11,313 nt of DNA from Opitutaceae bacterium (GTDB lineage Bacteria; Verrucomicrobiota; Verrucomicrobiae; Opitutales; Opitutaceae): the NCBI GenBank assembly GCA_031266495.1, contig JAISAX010000160.1, positions 1-11,313 of the forward strand, in the 5' to 3' direction. A model generated the notes under the pieces. That model worked only from the letters and a program-made list of their open reading frames with translations. It did no database searches and had not been told where the DNA came from. Positions 1 to 6,546 of this stretch are shown here, piece after piece (within the stretch, counting starts at the first letter, position 1; the number at the start of each line of letters is the position of its first letter). A program made the translations under genes and the position numbers.

Positions 1-80
1 GGGTTGACGTATCTCCAATTGTGTCAGGTCCTTGAGGGCTTCGCAAGCGAAGCCCCTACAGTCGAACCGCGTAACATCAG
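1..80. repeat. Partial palindromic MITE/REP-like element, truncated by the window edge
   Basis: This stretch matches the right half of the complete element at 1424-1564 along its whole length. Shared blocks are CGTATCTC, TCAGGTCCTTG, the hairpin and the terminal CGCGTAACATCAG (68-80). The hairpin at 36-55 has perfect 9-bp arms (GGGCTTCGC / GCGAAGCCC) around AA. It ends 50 bp past the stop codon of the minus-strand aldolase gene, so it would be transcribed as the 3' end of that mRNA. The left half lies outside the window. No transposase is visible, so it is non-autonomous or a REP-type repeat. Confidence 0.8.
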
Positions 81-103
81 ATACGTAAAATCCTTGATGG
101 GAC

Positions 104-116
104 GGGGGGGGGGGGG
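104..116. repeat. 13-nt poly-G tract
   Basis: An uninterrupted run of 13 G lies 15-27 bp past the aldolase stop codon, where the aldolase mRNA would read poly-C. It is not coding. An equal run of 13 G lies just upstream of the GH42 gene (11204-11216). Its length may be unreliable in sequencing or replication. Confidence 0.75.
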
Positions 117-130
117 ACGGCAGCCGGGAA

Positions 131-1099
131 TCAGGCGCGGAGCGTGGCGAGAACGCCGGCGATGTTGGCGGCGACGGCTTCGCGGCGGGTGCGGTGCGAG
201 AAGCTGCCGCAGGTGTGGGAAACGGGGAGCGGATCGGGAGTGGCAGCGGCGTCGAGGGCGGTCCGCACGGCGGTGGCGGCGGCGCGGGCCATGCCGGTGT
301 AATAGTTGATCTTGCAGATGCCGTCCGCGCCGACCGTGCCGAGGCGGCCTCCGAGGCTGCTCGTGCCGTGCAGGGCCTGAACCGGGCCGACCCGGCGGGT
401 GATCTCGCGGGCAAGGTCGCGGCGGTAGTCCAGGGGGACGGCGCCGGTGGCGCGGTGTTCGGTGCCGAGATTGGGAACGACGAGATCGGCGCCGGTGCGA
501 CGCACGAAGGTATCCACCGCTTCGGGACGCGAGAGCAGATCGGCTTCGCGGAGTTGTTTGCGCTCGCGTTCGGCGTGTTCGTAAACCTTGTCCGGACACG
601 CTTCGACAACGACCCGGTCGCCGGCACGGGCGACAAAGGCGGCGGTGAGCCGGATGTTTTCGTCGAGGTCATGCGCGCTGGCGTCGAACATGAGAATGCC
701 CGCGGCGTCCTGAAACCAGCGGGCGTCCATGAGTTCGCGGTCGGGAGCGTGCGGAACCCAGCCGTGATCGAGGAAGGGGATGACCTCGACTTCGTCGAAG
801 AGTCCGGGACGTCCGGCGTAACCGTTGAGCCAATACAGCCAGAGGCTGGCGGTGTCGGCGAGGCTGCGGCCGGGAAGCGCGAGGCCGCCGAGTTGCGGAT
901 GGTCCGGATAGCCGGCGGTGAAGCCGATGCCGATGGTGACTTCCCTGGCGCCGATGCTCCGGGCATGGCGCTGCGCGCCGAGGAGGATGCCTTCCATCTC
1001 GTCGGGAGTCTCGGCATTGGGACAGAGGAGGGGCGCGTGTTGTTCGCCGGCCTGGCGGAGCCGGGCAATGACATCGGAGCGTCGGGCAAGGAGGCGCAT
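131..1099 (-). CDS. Class II fructose-bisphosphate aldolase family protein (ketose-phosphate aldolase)
   Basis: The 322-residue product is a TIM-barrel, zinc-dependent class II aldolase of the FBA/GatY/KbaY family. Such enzymes cleave a ketose (bis)phosphate into dihydroxyacetone phosphate and an aldehyde in the cytoplasm. Visible motifs follow family order: LDHG (D111 catalytic-type, H112 zinc ligand), ILMFDAS (134-141) then DENI (146-149), VVVEA (E166), GTEH (H215), LHG (H244) and the phosphate-binding region GICKIN (260-265). The three zinc histidines are present. The glycine loop after H244 reads TSSLGG rather than the usual GSG, which suggests a non-standard substrate. The N-terminal 60 residues are less typical. 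The ATG at 1099 is chosen because upstream is AT-rich and non-coding; its leader is pyrimidine-rich (TTCTCCTCC) with no Shine-Dalgarno. It lies on the same strand as the kinase and isomerase genes but is cut off from them by 482 bp of repeats. The family is fairly sure; the sugar is unknown. Confidence 0.85.
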   Translation of the reverse strand: MRLLARRSDVIARLRQAGEQHAPLLCPNAETPDEMEGILLGAQRHARSIGAREVTIGIGFTAGYPDHPQLGGLALPGRSLADTASLWLYWLNGYAGRPGLFDEVEVIPFLDHGWVPHAPDRELMDARWFQDAAGILMFDASAHDLDENIRLTAAFVARAGDRVVVEACPDKVYEHAERERKQLREADLLSRPEAVDTFVRRTGADLVVPNLGTEHRATGAVPLDYRRDLAREITRRVGPVQALHGTSSLGGRLGTVGADGICKINYYTGMARAAATAVRTALDAAATPDPLPVSHTCGSFSHRTRREAVAANIAGVLATLRA

Positions 1100-1105
1100 G
1101 GAGGA

Positions 1106-1137
1106 GAATTAAGAATTAATAATTAAGAATTAAGAAT
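1106..1137. repeat. AT-rich tandem repeat, about 7-bp period
   Basis: Imperfect copies of GAATTAA(G/T) run up to 7 bp before the aldolase start codon, in sharp contrast to the GC-rich surroundings. The reverse-complement motif CTTAATTCT recurs at 1412-1420, next to the MITE-like element, so the two may bracket one inserted block. The tract would form an unstructured 5' leader on the aldolase transcript. Confidence 0.6.
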
Positions 1138-1273
1138 GGGCGGCTGCGCCGTCGCTCCGGAGGTTGGATAATTCGAGATGTTCGTGTGCGCAGGTGGTGT
1201 TCGTGTGCGTGGGGTTCGTTTTCTTGATTTTTAAGGGAGGTTCTAAAAATTCCTTTTTCCAATCTAACAAACC

Positions 1274-1388
1274 AACCGCGAATGGACGCGAATGAACGCG
1301 AATAAAAATACAATAAATCCATATCCAGATAATTATGACATTTCATTCTTCTTTCCGGATTCGCGTCTATTCGCGTTCATTCGCGGTT
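1274..1388. repeat. Long imperfect inverted repeat made of 10-bp CGCGAAT units
   Basis: The left arm (1274-1303) and right arm (1359-1388) are 30 bp each. After reverse complementing they match at 27 of 30 positions, starting AACCGCGAAT. Each arm is three tandem 10-bp units ending CGCGAAT, so the units repeat about once per helical turn. The arms flank a 55-bp AT-rich loop. It does not look like an intrinsic terminator, since no U-tract follows either arm directly. A second element of the same design is at 6693-6783. Confidence 0.8.
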
Positions 1389-1423
1389 AAAAATGTATTT
1401 TCAGATTCTCCCTTAATTCTTGA

Positions 1424-1564
1424 CTGATGTTACGCGGATCGGCCGTAGGGGCGTCGCTTGCGACGCCCGCGCCAGGCAGACAGTATTGGCGTATCTCTCG
1501 TTGTAGTCAGGTCCTTGCGGGCTTCGCAAGCGAAGCCCCTACGTGAGGCATCGCGTAACATCAG
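1424..1564. mobile_element. MITE-like palindromic element, 141 bp, with 7-bp target-site duplication
   Basis: The ends are perfect 13-bp inverted repeats, CTGATGTTACGCG at 1424-1436 and CGCGTAACATCAG at 1552-1564. Similarity between the two halves continues inward to about 45 bp. TTCTTGA is found directly on both sides (1417-1423 and 1565-1571), as expected for a target duplication. Each half holds a perfect 9-bp hairpin, at 1449-1468 and 1519-1538. The hairpins differ by a paired change (GGGCGTCGC versus GGGCTTCGC, each with its own complement). It has no coding capacity. It lies 17 bp past the kinase stop and separates that gene from the aldolase gene. Confidence 0.8.
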
Positions 1565-1581
1565 TTCTTGATTTTCCGCAG

Positions 1582-2553
1582 TTATGAGAGGAACACGGAC
1601 AGGCGTTCGCGCAGGGCGGGAGAGAGCATCGACGGGTCGCGGGCGGCGAGCGCGGCTCGCGTGGGCAGGCGCGTGCGTCCGCCAAGCGCCTCGGCGACGC
1701 AGGCCGCGGTCCAGCTTGCGAACTCCATGCGCAACGGCAGCGCCCAGCCGGAGAGCGTGGCGGAGAGCCAGGCCGCGTGATAGCAATCGCCGCATCCGGT
1801 CGTGTCCACCACGGCGACGGGGAAGGCCGGCTGATGCAGGACGGCGCCGGTGACGGTATCGAGCGCCCAACTACCGCGGGAGCCGTCGGTCACGAGGAGT
1901 TGGGCGGTGGTCCATTGGGCGAGTCCGCGCAGCGCGTCGCCGGGCGACTCCGCGCCGGTGAGAGCGCGGGCGGCGGCAATCGGCAGAATCGCATCGGCGC
2001 CGAGGGCGAGCAGTTCCCTGAGCATGGCGGGTTCGCCGGCCTCCAGGTCGAGCACGGAGCGGGTGCCGGCCTTTTGGGCGATGCGGAGAGCGGCGAGCGA
2101 GGCCTCGGCCTCGTAACCGTCCACGAGGAGGGCGCGCGCCGCGCGTATCGACTCCGCGGGCACATCGGCGGCGGTGAGCTTGCGGCAGCCGGCCATGGAA
2201 TAAAAAACGGTGCGTTGCTGCCTGGCGCGGTCCACCTCGACGATGGCGACGGCGGGTTGGGCGGCGGGATCATCGCGCAGGAAAAGGTCGGCATGCACGC
2301 CGCAGCGGGCGAACCCGGCTTCCGAGATGGCGCTGATGGTGTTGACCCCGTGGCGCCCCACAAAAGCCGTGCGCCAGCCGAGCGCGGCGAGCTGGCACGC
2401 GGCGGTCGAGGCCGGGCCGCCGCCTTGCACGAGGATTTGCGCGACTTCGTGTTTGGCGTCGGGCGTGATGGTGGCGGGGACTTCGGTGAGGATGTCCACG
2501 ACGTTCATGCCGAGAACGACGACATCGAAGGCGCTGGCGCTTGGCGTGTTCAT
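1582..2553 (-). CDS. PfkB/ribokinase-family carbohydrate kinase
   Basis: The 323-residue product belongs to the PfkB family, which transfers phosphate from ATP to a hydroxyl of a sugar or nucleoside in the cytoplasm. The N-terminal substrate side has LGMNVVDIL (14-22) and the GGGPAST motif (44-50) of PfkB signature 1. The C-terminal signature 2 is DTTGCGD (250-256), with D256 as the predicted catalytic base and the anion-hole glycines present. Cysteine replaces the usual alanine in this loop. The length is normal for the family. The frame stays open to 2778, but that extension lies inside the isomerase gene and has no kinase similarity. The ATG at 2553 overlaps the isomerase stop as ATGA, which indicates translational coupling, and it has no Shine-Dalgarno. 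By context it probably phosphorylates the ketose made by the upstream isomerase. The exact sugar and position are not readable. Confidence 0.9.
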   Translation of the reverse strand: MNTPSASAFDVVVLGMNVVDILTEVPATITPDAKHEVAQILVQGGGPASTAACQLAALGWRTAFVGRHGVNTISAISEAGFARCGVHADLFLRDDPAAQPAVAIVEVDRARQQRTVFYSMAGCRKLTAADVPAESIRAARALLVDGYEAEASLAALRIAQKAGTRSVLDLEAGEPAMLRELLALGADAILPIAAARALTGAESPGDALRGLAQWTTAQLLVTDGSRGSWALDTVTGAVLHQPAFPVAVVDTTGCGDCYHAAWLSATLSGWALPLRMEFASWTAACVAEALGGRTRLPTRAALAARDPSMLSPALRERLSVFLS

Positions 2554-4088
2554 GGATTTCGGGAAAAACCCTGGAGGCGGTCCGGGCAGCGCACGACCGG
2601 CAGTTCGCGGACGCCGAGCCAGTGGTTGAGCATGGAGATGTCGCCGGCCCGGTGGCCGTATCCGAAACTCCAGTGATGATCCATGCCGTGGGCGAGGATG
2701 GTGCCCATGACATCGGCCGCGGTATGGCCGGCGACCGGCTCCACCTCGCCGTAGTTGCCGCGGAAGGCGAGTTCGCAATCGCGCAGGTTCCCCTCGAACG
2801 TGAAACAGCGGGCGGCATCGGGCGACTGGTAGCGGGTGACGGTGACGGGTCCAGGCTCCAGCAAAAATTCGAGCACGAGGCCGACCGCCGTGGAAGGGTC
2901 GCCGTTTTCGAGGCAGACGTGCCTGCGCGCCTCGTAGGTGCGGCCCTTGCGCAGCATGCGGGTGGGCGAGGCCCCGCAGTGCCAGAGTCCGATGCGGTTT
3001 TTCGCCACGCTGGCGGCGGAGATGTCCATCATGCTGGTGATGGCTTTCCCATTACTGGTTTCCCAGAGGGCGAGGGAGGAGATGAGGCCGTTCATCTCGC
3101 CTTCCTCGGCGGTGCAGAGGCCGTAGTCATTGAGCATGGATACGGCGCCGTCGATGGAGCACCGGTAGGCGAACCAGAGGTCGGGCCAGCTTTTTACCGT
3201 GCAGCCGATGTAGCCGCGCTCCTGCGCGTAATCGAGGATGGCGAGACCGAAGCGCAGGGTCTGGTCGGTCTGCGCGTCGGGGAGCGCGATTTTTGTGCAG
3301 AGCGGGTTTTGCAGGATCGCCTCTCGGAGGGGGCGGATGTGGCGGGCGTCGGAGAACTTGCGGGAGCGGTCGAGCGCGGTTTGCAGGTCGATGCGGTCGA
3401 AGCGCAAGCCGAAGCGGCGCATGACGGAGAGTTCGTCGGTTTCCCCGTCGTAAAACGCCTCGACGCGCGTGCCGCCGACGTGGAGCAGCTTGCCGTGCCT
3501 GAAGCGCGACCTGGCGCGGGCGCTGCGCAGGAAGCGTTCGATGAAGGGATGGGCCGGGGCGTCCACCGGCTCGTGTATCCACACATAGCGCACACCGAGG
3601 CGGGCCATCATGCCGAGGAGAAAATTCTGGCAGCACAGGCTGTTGGCCACGATGGCGCCGCCCGTGACGGGGTCGGGCCACGACCAGCTGAGGAGCGGCA
3701 TGGGGTGGTCGAGCAGCCAGCGGCCGAGGTGGGCGCCGATCTCGCCGCAGGTGTAGGCGGCGTGGAAGAGGATGACGCCGTCGATGCGGGTGGCGAGGAG
3801 GTCGTCGAGCGCGCGGACGAGCGCAACGGGATCCTGAAACGGCGCGTCGCAGGTGACGATCTCGACAGGCAGCCCGGCGACGCGGACCACCTGCCTGATT
3901 TGCGCGGAGGCTTCGGCGTAGATTTTGCAGGCATGGTCCCACGGGAAGTGGACGGCGGTGCCGCAGCCGAGGACGACGATGCGAGTGGGCTTCACGGCGG
4001 GCGGCGGGAACAGGTCCTTGAGGAGGCGCGAGGCGACGCCTTCGGAGGGCAGATCGGGCAGCGCGGATGACGGGATGCGGGTATTCAT
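2550..4088 (-). CDS. L-fucose/L-arabinose isomerase-like protein
   Basis: The 512-residue product resembles the FucI/AraA superfamily, which interconverts aldoses and ketoses using a divalent metal. The N-terminal half has Rossmann-like segments (RIVVLGCGTAVHF, 36-48; DGVILFHAAYTCGE, 103-116). The C-terminal half carries an acidic loop, CTAEEGEMNG (325-334), then DIS (355-357) and DHH (470-472). E331, D355 and one of H471/H472 are candidate metal ligands by comparison with the Glu, Asp, His triad of FucI. It is somewhat shorter than classical FucI (about 590), so a divergent isomerase or a non-catalytic homologue is possible. The start chosen is ATG 4088; a TTG at 4178 would add 30 residues that reach into the promoter region and look non-coding. 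It is the first gene of an operon, with the kinase start overlapping its stop by 4 bp. It diverges from the araC-type gene and is probably controlled by that regulator. Confidence 0.8.
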   Translation of the reverse strand: MNTRIPSSALPDLPSEGVASRLLKDLFPPPAVKPTRIVVLGCGTAVHFPWDHACKIYAEASAQIRQVVRVAGLPVEIVTCDAPFQDPVALVRALDDLLATRIDGVILFHAAYTCGEIGAHLGRWLLDHPMPLLSWSWPDPVTGGAIVANSLCCQNFLLGMMARLGVRYVWIHEPVDAPAHPFIERFLRSARARSRFRHGKLLHVGGTRVEAFYDGETDELSVMRRFGLRFDRIDLQTALDRSRKFSDARHIRPLREAILQNPLCTKIALPDAQTDQTLRFGLAILDYAQERGYIGCTVKSWPDLWFAYRCSIDGAVSMLNDYGLCTAEEGEMNGLISSLALWETSNGKAITSMMDISAASVAKNRIGLWHCGASPTRMLRKGRTYEARRHVCLENGDPSTAVGLVLEFLLEPGPVTVTRYQSPDAARCFTFEGNLRDCELAFRGNYGEVEPVAGHTAADVMGTILAHGMDHHWSFGYGHRAGDISMLNHWLGVRELPVVRCPDRLQGFSRNP

Positions 4089-4193
4089 GGGAATGACGTG
4101 ATTGCGGGCGGGAAGGTCAGGATTGCGGCGCCCATTCAAGCAAACCGGCCTTCTTTTGCGCTCGGCCTGGATCGGCAAAACATGATACTTTTC

Positions 4194-4237
4194 TGACCAA
4201 TGTCCGTGACCGGATCCATGACCGGGCCTGTGACCGG
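4194..4237. promoter_or_regulatory. Phased TGACC(GG) direct-repeat array, candidate operator
   Basis: TGACC occurs at 4194, 4207, 4219 and 4231. The last three are TGACCGG, spaced exactly 12 bp apart; the first is 13 bp away. The array lies in the 166-bp gap between the divergent isomerase and araC-type genes. AraC-family proteins commonly bind direct repeats spaced by about a helical turn or two, so this is a plausible binding array for the neighbouring regulator. An inverted copy of the core (GGTCA) is at 4116-4120. No firm -35/-10 boxes were identified for either promoter. A simple tandem duplication without function is the alternative. Confidence 0.5.
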
Positions 4238-4254
4238 GCCTGTGCGCGCTCCCG

Positions 4255-5157
4255 ATGAAACTTCGCTTCGAAAAGATTCCTTACGCCGAAGGCATGTCCT
4301 TCGCCTGCCTCTCCTACAGGGGACGCGAATGCAGCAACCCGCTGCACTTGCATCCCGAATACGAACTCACGCATTTCGTGCGCGGCTGCGGGCACTGGAT
4401 CGTGGGCGACGCGACGGGCGAATTGCAGGATGGTTACCTCGTGCTGCTGGGGCCTGATCTGCCGCATCTTTTCCGGATGGACGCCTCTTCGCGGCGACGG
4501 GCGCTGGCCCGGGTGCTCCAGTTTCGCGACGACTGCCTGGGTCCGGCTTTTTTTGCGTTGCCCGAAGCCAGGCGTATCCGGGAATTGCTGACACGCGCGC
4601 GGCGCGGTCTTGTTTTCGGAAAGGCCGCCCGCGGCCGCATAAAGGATCACCTCGCCCGCCTGCTGGAGACGCCTGCCGAGCGACGGTTGCTGCCGCTGCT
4701 CGGCCTGCTCGAAACCATGGCCGGGGACAAGGGCGTCCGCTCTCTGGCCTCGTCCGGCTACCGGTCATCCCTGCAACCGGGCGAAGCCGCCCGTATCAAC
4801 AAAGTATTGGATCATGTCACCGCGCGGCTGGACCAGGAGATTTATCTGGCGGACGTGGCCCGGGTCGCCGGGCTGGGCGAGGCGGCTTTCAGCCGTTTTT
4901 TCCGCCGCACGGTGAAGAAGACATTCAGCCGTTTCCTCAGCGAGCTGCGCATCAGCCAGGCTTGCCGGCAACTTCTGGAGACGGACCATACGATCACCGG
5001 GATCGCCTTCGCCTGCGGCTTCAACAACCTTTCCAATTTCAACCGGCGGTTCCTGGAGCTGCGCGGCGAGACGCCGTCCGGGTTTCGCCAGCGGCGACAG
5101 CGGATCATGACGGACGAGCAGGGGGAAGAGGCGGCGGCGCGCTTCGCCCCGGCATGA
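4255..5157 (+). CDS. AraC-family transcriptional regulator with cupin sensor domain
   Basis: The 300-residue protein has the standard AraC layout. The N-terminal cupin-like ligand domain includes HLHPEYELTHFVRG (31-44) and a second strand pair ending LGPDLPHLF (65-73), with candidate ligand or metal histidines H31, H33 and H71. The C-terminal DNA-binding domain (about 180-282) has a first helix-turn-helix around 199-217 and a second around 246-268, including the conserved stretch IAFACGFNNLSNFNRRF. It ends with the family-typical PSGFRQRR. It is transcribed away from the isomerase-kinase operon and is probably its sugar-responsive activator or repressor. The start ATG 4255 places the cupin histidines at the usual depth and has no Shine-Dalgarno. 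The last 11 residues (GEEAAARFAPA) and the stop codon lie inside a 47-bp repeat that recurs at 6547, so the natural tail appears to have been replaced or extended. Confidence 0.92.
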   Translation: MKLRFEKIPYAEGMSFACLSYRGRECSNPLHLHPEYELTHFVRGCGHWIVGDATGELQDGYLVLLGPDLPHLFRMDASSRRRALARVLQFRDDCLGPAFFALPEARRIRELLTRARRGLVFGKAARGRIKDHLARLLETPAERRLLPLLGLLETMAGDKGVRSLASSGYRSSLQPGEAARINKVLDHVTARLDQEIYLADVARVAGLGEAAFSRFFRRTVKKTFSRFLSELRISQACRQLLETDHTITGIAFACGFNNLSNFNRRFLELRGETPSGFRQRRQRIMTDEQGEEAAARFAPA

Positions 5158-5168
5158 GCCGGACGGTC
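5122..5168. repeat. 47-bp direct repeat, copy 1 (inside the end of the AraC gene)
   Basis: It is identical over all 47 bases to 6547-6593, starting GGGGAAGAGG and ending CCGGACGGTC. It contains a perfect hairpin with 5-bp arms CCGGC / GCCGG around ATGA, and that loop supplies the TGA stop of the regulator gene. The two copies bracket the AAA ATPase gene, with 1425 bp between equivalent positions. It is probably a dispersed REP-like element or the scar of an insertion. Confidence 0.85.
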
Positions 5169-5271
5169 TGTGTATCCCTCCCCCCTCCCCCCCCCCCCTT
5201 TTTTTTTTCATCTCTTCTCCTTTCTCCAACGAAAATGTCGAAGAACCGGTTTGGGGTTGAAAAATTAGCCT
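5169..5271. other. Intergenic region with C12-T10 polypyrimidine tract
   Basis: Between the AraC and ATPase genes lies a 50-60-bp all-but-pure pyrimidine stretch that includes 12 C (5187-5198) followed directly by 10 T (5199-5208). Such tracts can form triplex structures and are prone to slippage. No promoter motif is obvious; the following GTTGAAAAATTAGCC (5257-5271) is the AT-rich lead into the ATPase gene. The tract is not followed by a terminator-like stem. Confidence 0.6.
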
Positions 5272-6519
5272 GTGGAAGAAACTTTCAACGCAGGGGCTGC
5301 AATTTTCGTGCATACAAGAAACTTTTACATTCAACGAATCGCTCCCTTTTTGGGGAAACCGGTAATCAAAGTCATTACCGGGATGCGTCGCTCGGGGAAA
5401 AGTTTTCTCCTGCGGCAACTCATGCGGAAACTTCGCGATGAAGGAATGCCGGAGCAGAACATCGTTTATGTGGACAAGGAGGATCTCGCTTTCGACATGA
5501 TCCGGGACTACCGCGATCTCGCCGCTCATGTCGGGAAAGCCCTTTCGGGCACAAGCGGGCGTGTTGCCATTTGTGTGGATGAAATCCAGACCATCGAAGG
5601 ATGGGAACGGGCGGTGGCCTCATGGAACGGCAAACCCGGTTACGATATCCTCATCACCGGTTCCAATGCCCGTCTGCTTTCGTCCGAACTGGCAACGCTG
5701 CTTTCGGGACGTTACATCGAGTTTCCTGTCCGTCCTCTGTCTTACGCCGAATTTTTGCAGTTTCGCTTCCGGCCCGCCGACGTTCACGAAGAGACGGAGT
5801 TCCAGAACTACCTTCACTACGGAGGGCTGCCCGCACTGCACGATCTGGGGACGCTTTCCGAGGAGACTGCGTATCCTTATCTCACCGCAATTTTCAATAC
5901 GGTGTTGTTCAAGGATGTCGTCACCCGGCATCAGATTCGCAACGTGGCCCTGCTGGAGCGCCTGGCCCGCTATGTTTTCGACAACACGGGCAATCTGCTC
6001 AACGCCAGCCGCGTTGTCGCCTTTTTGAAGAACCAGCGAGTGAAGGCCGGCGTGGATACGATTCTTGCGCAGTTGCAATGGCTGGCCGATGCGCACCTGA
6101 CCGAGCGGGTGTTGCTCTACGATCTCAAGGGCAAGCGGCATCTTGAATTCAACGAGAAACACTATCTGGCCGACTTCGGTTTGCGGCATGCGGTCCTCGG
6201 TTATCGCCCCGGTGATATCGGCGGGTTGCTCGAAAACGTAGTTTACCTGGAACTACGGCGGCGCGGCTGGACGGTATCGGTTGGCCGGCTGGGCGCCGCC
6301 GAGGTGGATTTTGTCGCCGAGCGTGCCGGTGACCGCGCCTACTTCCAGGTTGCCTATCTGACGCCGACGAACGAAACGCTTGAACGCGAGTTACGTCCCC
6401 TTCAGGCAATCGATGACAATTTCCCGAAAATCCTGCTCACGCTTGATCGTGCGCGAGCGGGTAACTACCTCAATGGTATCGTCCACCGTTGGTTGCCGGA
6501 ATTCCTGCTCGCAGGATGA
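5272..6519 (+). CDS. AAA-type ATPase with DUF4143 (PD-(D/E)XK-like) C-terminal domain
   Basis: The product of up to 415 residues is a member of the large, poorly understood AAA_14/DUF4143 ATPase family of bacteria and archaea. The P-loop is GMRRSGKS (37-44), Walker B is AICVDEIQ (99-106) and a sensor-like segment ITGSNARL follows (128-135). The C-terminal DUF4143 half has a conserved LLENVVYLEL (319-328), then EVDFV (344-348) and FQVAY (358-362), a PD-(D/E)XK-like pattern (E344, D346, Q359). The longest frame starts at GTG 5272. GTG 5308 may be truer, because family members usually begin just before the NFYIQRI-like helix. The physiological role of the family is unknown; nucleic-acid or toxin-like roles have been suggested by its nuclease-like fold. 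It seems unrelated to the sugar genes. It looks less GC-rich than its neighbours and sits between identical 47-bp repeats, both hints of transfer. Confidence 0.9.
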   Translation: MEETFNAGAAIFVHTRNFYIQRIAPFLGKPVIKVITGMRRSGKSFLLRQLMRKLRDEGMPEQNIVYVDKEDLAFDMIRDYRDLAAHVGKALSGTSGRVAICVDEIQTIEGWERAVASWNGKPGYDILITGSNARLLSSELATLLSGRYIEFPVRPLSYAEFLQFRFRPADVHEETEFQNYLHYGGLPALHDLGTLSEETAYPYLTAIFNTVLFKDVVTRHQIRNVALLERLARYVFDNTGNLLNASRVVAFLKNQRVKAGVDTILAQLQWLADAHLTERVLLYDLKGKRHLEFNEKHYLADFGLRHAVLGYRPGDIGGLLENVVYLELRRRGWTVSVGRLGAAEVDFVAERAGDRAYFQVAYLTPTNETLERELRPLQAIDDNFPKILLTLDRARAGNYLNGIVHRWLPEFLLAG

Positions 6520-6546
6520 TCCGGCAATGCAACCGGCAGGCGGACC

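Larger units (their letters stand above)
1100..1581. other. Repeat-rich intergenic region with no gene
   Basis: No credible coding frame is present. From left to right it holds an AT-rich 7-bp tandem (1106-1137), a 12-bp direct repeat TGTTCGTGTGCG at 1179-1190 and 1198-1209, a 30-bp-arm inverted repeat (1274-1388) and a MITE-like element (1424-1564). It must contain the 5' leader, and probably the promoter, of the aldolase gene. I could not pick a convincing -35/-10 pair. Confidence 0.7.

Noticed and set aside
194..1126. Open frame (310 codons) on the plus strand opposite the aldolase gene
   Set aside because: No motif is visible and composition is low in diversity; the opposite strand has all class II aldolase signatures.
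1116..1346. Small minus-strand frame in the repeat region
   Set aside because: It spans the inverted repeat loop and AT-rich tandem, and no protein feature is seen.
1274..1388. CRISPR-like array from repeated CGCGAAT units
   Set aside because: The period is 10 bp with no spacers, and the units form inverted arms.
2554..2778. N-terminal extension of the kinase to 2778
   Set aside because: The extension is arginine- and proline-rich, lies within the isomerase coding region and precedes the natural PfkB N-terminus. The ATGA overlap fixes the start at 2553.
2541..4070. Long open frame (509 codons) on the plus strand opposite the isomerase gene
   Set aside because: Its translation is Gly/Ala/Glu/Val-rich without any domain, a common mirror effect in GC-rich genes. 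The minus strand encodes recognisable isomerase motifs.
4200..4457. Small plus-strand frame starting with VTGSMTGPVTGP-like repeats ahead of the AraC gene
   Set aside because: It is in a different frame from the AraC gene. Its repeats are simply the 12-bp phased TGACCGG array read as codons.
5272..6519. The ATPase as a transposition or IS helper protein
   Set aside because: Its C-terminal half fits DUF4143, not IstB or DnaA-like helpers, and no terminal inverted repeats or transposase flank it, only direct repeats.
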